Assembly: GCA_022712815.1 (NCBI GenBank) | Contig: JAFLJW010000273.1 | Coordinates: 1 to 8,031, forward strand | Direction: 5' to 3' | Source: Pseudodesulfovibrio sp. | GTDB taxonomy: Bacteria > Desulfobacterota > Desulfovibrionia > Desulfovibrionales > Desulfovibrionaceae | Length of the DNA: 8,031 nt | Shown: positions 6,423 to 8,031 of the stretch, one piece after another | How the letters are laid out: each line of letters opens with the position of its first letter | Numbering within the stretch: the stretch's first letter is position 1 | The notes under the pieces: generated by a model | Database searches by the model: none | Told to the model about the DNA's origin: nothing | What the model saw: only the letters and a program-made list of their open reading frames with translations | Translations under genes and position numbers: made by a program

Positions 6423-7193
6423 ATGAAGAAATATGCAGGAATTGATATCGGCTCCAGGACCATTGAGCTTTTGCTGGTGGATGAACAGGGAAAAATCATG
6501 GATTTTTTCCAGACCGATACCGGGTTTGATCCCATCACCGAAGCCACCCGGATTCTTAGGGATGTGTCCTATGACCAGATCATGGCCACGGGATATGGAA
6601 GGGGACTTTTTGAAACCGCCTTTGATGATGCCCAAACGGTTACGGAGATTAAGGCCCATGCACGGGGGGTGGTTTCTGTTTTTCCCGGTGCAACCACCAT
6701 TTTAGATATTGGCGGCCAGGATTCCAAGGCCATTGCCCTCAATGACAAAGGCCGAGTTAAAAAATTTGAGATGAATGACCGCTGTGCCGCCGGAACCGGC
6801 AAGTTTTTGGAAATCATGGCTAAGAATCTGGGGTTTTCCATTGATGATTTTGGATTGGTAGCCCTGGCTGCCCGGAATGATTTGAGTATCAACAGCATGT
6901 GCACGGTTTTTGCCGAATCCGAGGTCACCTCGCTTATTGCCAGGGGGGCCGACCGCAAAGAAATTGCCAGGGGACTGCACTTAAGCGTGGTCAAACGGGC
7001 CGCTGGCATGATCAACCGGGTTTCCTCCAAGGGAGATATTGTCTTTTCCGGCGGGGTGGCAAACAATCCCTGCATCAAAGATCTGATGTCTCAAAAACTT
7101 GGCAGACAGGTGATGGTTCCGGAAACGCCCCAGATGATGGGGGCATTGGGGGCCGCGTTGATTCTGGCGGAAAAAGCATCTGAAACGTCCTAG
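6423..7193 (+). CDS. ATP-dependent activator (reductase) of 2-hydroxyacyl-CoA dehydratase/DCCP, BadF/HgdC/YjiL family
   Basis: This 256-residue cytosolic ASKHA-fold ATPase works as a homodimer with one bridging [4Fe-4S] cluster. ATP hydrolysis drives injection of a low-potential electron into the partner enzyme. Visible motifs are phosphate-1 GIDIGSRTIELLLVD (6-20), ATGYGR (55-60), EIKAHARG, phosphate-2 DIGGQDSK (95-102), NDRCAAGTGKFLE (118-130), INSMCTVFAESEV (156-168) and adenosine-site FSGGVANNP with MGALGAAL near the end. Cys121 and Cys160 are the expected cluster ligands; their spacing of 39 equals that of the two ligands I recall for HgdC (Cys127/Cys166). Length and motifs are complete, so it should be functional. 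AAAGGA at 6410-6415 lies seven bases before ATG. Its probable partners are the paralogues ending at 137 and at 1478. It lies last in the operon, separated from them by the importer. Confidence 0.95.
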   Translation: MKKYAGIDIGSRTIELLLVDEQGKIMDFFQTDTGFDPITEATRILRDVSYDQIMATGYGRGLFETAFDDAQTVTEIKAHARGVVSVFPGATTILDIGGQDSKAIALNDKGRVKKFEMNDRCAAGTGKFLEIMAKNLGFSIDDFGLVALAARNDLSINSMCTVFAESEVTSLIARGADRKEIARGLHLSVVKRAAGMINRVSSKGDIVFSGGVANNPCIKDLMSQKLGRQVMVPETPQMMGALGAALILAEKASETS

Positions 7194-7231
7194 GTGTTGT
7201 GTTTTTATGGCAGATTTATTAAAAATTTAAA

Positions 7232-7252
7232 ACCACGTCCTGTGGGCGTGGT
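7232..7252 (+). repeat. left-end hairpin of the IS200 element
   Basis: ACCACG (7232-7237) pairs perfectly with CGTGGT (7247-7252) around a 9-base loop. A subterminal imperfect palindrome at this position is what TnpA recognises in IS200/IS605 elements. A second small stem, AGGC-TAT-GCCT (7263-7273), follows. Confidence 0.6.
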
Positions 7253-7297
7253 CATCGTCAGAAGGCTATGCCTGAAGGATCTACCCATGGTATTAAC

Positions 7298-7325
7298 TTA
7301 ATCGGTTATCCCCATAACAGATTAA
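7298..7325 (+). promoter_or_regulatory. stem-loop abutting the tnpA ribosome binding site
   Basis: TTAATC-G-GTTAT (7298-7309), loop CCCC, then ATAAC-A-GATTAA (7314-7325) forms 11 base pairs with one internal mismatch. The Shine-Dalgarno AAAGGA (7324-7329) overlaps the base of the 3' arm, 7 bases before ATG 7337. In Salmonella IS200 a 5' UTR stem that hides the ribosome site keeps transposase levels very low; this looks like the same device. Confidence 0.55.
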
Positions 7326-7336
7326 AGGAAAAAACC

Positions 7337-7756
7337 ATGAGTAGATTTGACAAATTATCACATGTTTTATGGCATTGCCAATACCATATTATTTGGGTGC
7401 CAAAATATAGATATCGAGTATTAACAGGAGCAGTTGGAAGAGAAGTTTTTGATTGCATACAAATATATAGCAGTCGATTGAAATGCCAGGTGATAGAGCT
7501 TAATGTTCAGGCAGACCATGTACATTTGTTGATAAAAGTGCCTCCCAAGCAATCGATATCAGATTTAATGGGAGCGCTGAAGGGTAGGGCAGCAATAAGA
7601 GTATTCAAACAGTTTCCATATTTGAAGAAAAGGCCATACTGGGGAAATCACTTTTGGGCTAAAGGATATTGTGTGGACACTGTTGGATTGGATGCGGAGA
7701 TGATCCGGAAATATGTGAAATACCAGGAAGTGCTTGAAAAGCAACAAGAACAATAA
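7337..7756 (+). CDS. tnpA: IS200-type Y1 (HUH) transposase TnpA
   Basis: This 139-residue single-domain transposase cuts and rejoins single-stranded DNA at the element ends. It has the HUH metal-binding motif in QADHVHLLIKVPP (His61, His63) and the catalytic tyrosine Tyr126 in EMIRKYVKYQE. Family landmarks include CQYHIIWVPKYRYRVL near the N-terminus, DLMGALKGRAA, and FWAKGYCVDTVG before the tyrosine helix. The start is ATG 7337, with AAAGGA 8-13 bases before it, because family proteins begin just before the H-x-x-W-H/N-C motif. An ATG at 7268 would add 23 residues unlike the family and would run through the regulatory stem. Length is at the short end for the IS200 group, but all catalytic residues are present, so the gene appears intact. 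Confidence 0.93.
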   Translation: MSRFDKLSHVLWHCQYHIIWVPKYRYRVLTGAVGREVFDCIQIYSSRLKCQVIELNVQADHVHLLIKVPPKQSISDLMGALKGRAAIRVFKQFPYLKKRPYWGNHFWAKGYCVDTVGLDAEMIRKYVKYQEVLEKQQEQ

Positions 7757-7784
7757 AAATTTTGATATGAAATAGGGGATGACC

Positions 7785-7809
7785 TGCTTGCCTTCTCAGG
7801 AGGCAAGCA
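7785..7809 (+). repeat. right-end hairpin 1 of the IS200 element
   Basis: TGCTTGCC (7785-7792) and GGCAAGCA (7802-7809) are exact reverse complements with a 9-base loop, 28 bases after the tnpA stop. It is too far from a T-run to be a simple terminator. Confidence 0.6.
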
Positions 7810-7812
7810 TAG

Positions 7813-7828
7813 CCCCCTTATAAGGGGG
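7813..7828. repeat. 16-base perfect palindrome in the IS200 right end
   Basis: CCCCCTTATAAGGGGG is identical to its reverse complement. It lies between the two other right-end stem-loops. Confidence 0.6.
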
Positions 7829-7840
7829 TAAAAGGCAAAA

Positions 7841-7859
7841 CCACCTTCTAAGAAGGTGG
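7841..7859 (+). repeat. right-end terminal hairpin of the IS200 element
   Basis: CCACCTTC (7841-7848) pairs with GAAGGTGG (7852-7859) around TAA, followed by ATATTTATTTT. As the outermost palindrome it is the best candidate for the TnpA-recognised right end. The T-rich tract after it could also end tnpA transcription. Confidence 0.6.
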
Positions 7860-7870
7860 ATATTTATTTT

Positions 7871-7969
7871 GACAAAGATAAGATTTTGCAAGCCGATGAT
7901 TATTTAAACACAGTGCTTCGAAAAGATCCTGAAAATAGAGAAGCCCTTGAGATGAGAAAATCGATGTAA
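7871..7969 (+). pseudogene. C-terminal remnant of a possible TPR-like protein
   Basis: An open frame ending at TAA 7967-7969 encodes DKDKILQADDYLNTVLRKDP then ENREALEMRKSM. The pattern A-x-x-Y-L-x-x-V-L-x-x-D-P-x-N-x-E-A-L resembles one tetratricopeptide repeat. The frame is open back to 7832 only through the IS hairpin, there is no start codon with a ribosome site, and it begins at the presumed IS right end. It could be the tail of a gene cut by the element or by a deletion. With only ~32 residues it may equally be chance. Confidence 0.3.
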
Positions 7970-8031
7970 TATGGAAGACAGGATTTTAATGGGTGATTCA
8001 ATTCGAAACCTTTTCCAGTGTGATTAGTTAT

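Larger units (their letters stand above)
7227..7866 (+). mobile_element. IS200-type insertion sequence (IS200/IS605 family, tnpA only)
   Basis: A single Y1/HUH transposase gene with no tnpB is flanked by subterminal hairpins instead of terminal inverted repeats, which is the hallmark of the IS200 group. The left hairpin is ACCACG (7232-7237) with CGTGGT (7247-7252). The right end carries stem-loops at 7785-7809, 7813-7828 and 7841-7859. The element is visibly richer in A and T than the operon before it. These elements transpose as single strands next to a short target motif and make no target duplication. The exact ends therefore cannot be fixed here, and the given limits may be off by 10-15 bases. 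Confidence 0.75.

Noticed and set aside
7971..8027. Eighteen-codon open frame at the end of the window
   Set aside because: Very short, no ribosome site and no recognisable pattern.

Overview
The window looks like a chromosomal segment from an anaerobic Gram-negative bacterium. I would guess a Desulfobacterota sulfate reducer of the Desulfobacteraceae type. The guess rests on the oxygen-sensitive enzyme families present, the mid-range GC content, and a solute-binding protein with a cleavable Sec signal instead of a lipobox. The taxonomic call is inference.

Positions 1-7193 hold one long co-directional (+) gene cluster. It opens with the C-terminal end of a 2-hydroxyacyl-CoA dehydratase-type iron-sulfur protein (1-137). 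After 181 bases comes a second, related protein (319-1478). This one matches the double-cubane cluster protein (DCCP)/YjiM branch over its full length, but a one-base frameshift near 1112-1127 splits it into two overlapping frames. Next is a complete ABC importer: a DUF3798 periplasmic solute-binding protein (1552-2673), a double-domain RbsA/YufO-type ATPase (2696-4330), and two paralogous BPD_transp_2/LivHM-type permeases (4327-5358 and 5345-6418). The cluster ends with an ASKHA-fold activator ATPase of the HgdC/YjiL family (6423-7193). ATPase, permease 1 and permease 2 overlap by 4 and 14 bases, and the activator follows 4 bases after permease 2, so these four are almost certainly one transcriptional unit.

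The likely logic is as follows. The activator hydrolyses ATP to push a low-potential electron onto the iron-sulfur cluster of the DCCP-type enzyme(s), and the importer supplies their substrate. The physiological substrate of DCCP-type enzymes is, to my knowledge, not established. A dedicated importer in the same operon would therefore be a useful clue. A perfect 16-bp stem-loop lies inside the ATPase coding sequence just after its start, on a message that lacks a visible Shine-Dalgarno sequence. It may set the ratio of binding protein to transporter.

Positions about 7227-7866 are an AT-richer IS200-type insertion sequence. It has a single HUH/Y1 transposase gene (7337-7756), a left-end hairpin, a hairpin abutting the tnpA ribosome binding site, and three strong hairpins at the right end. 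Beyond it, 7871-7969 reads as the C-terminal end of a TPR-like protein with no start, possibly a gene remnant next to the element. The last ~60 bases show nothing I can support. No tRNA, rRNA or CRISPR array was seen.
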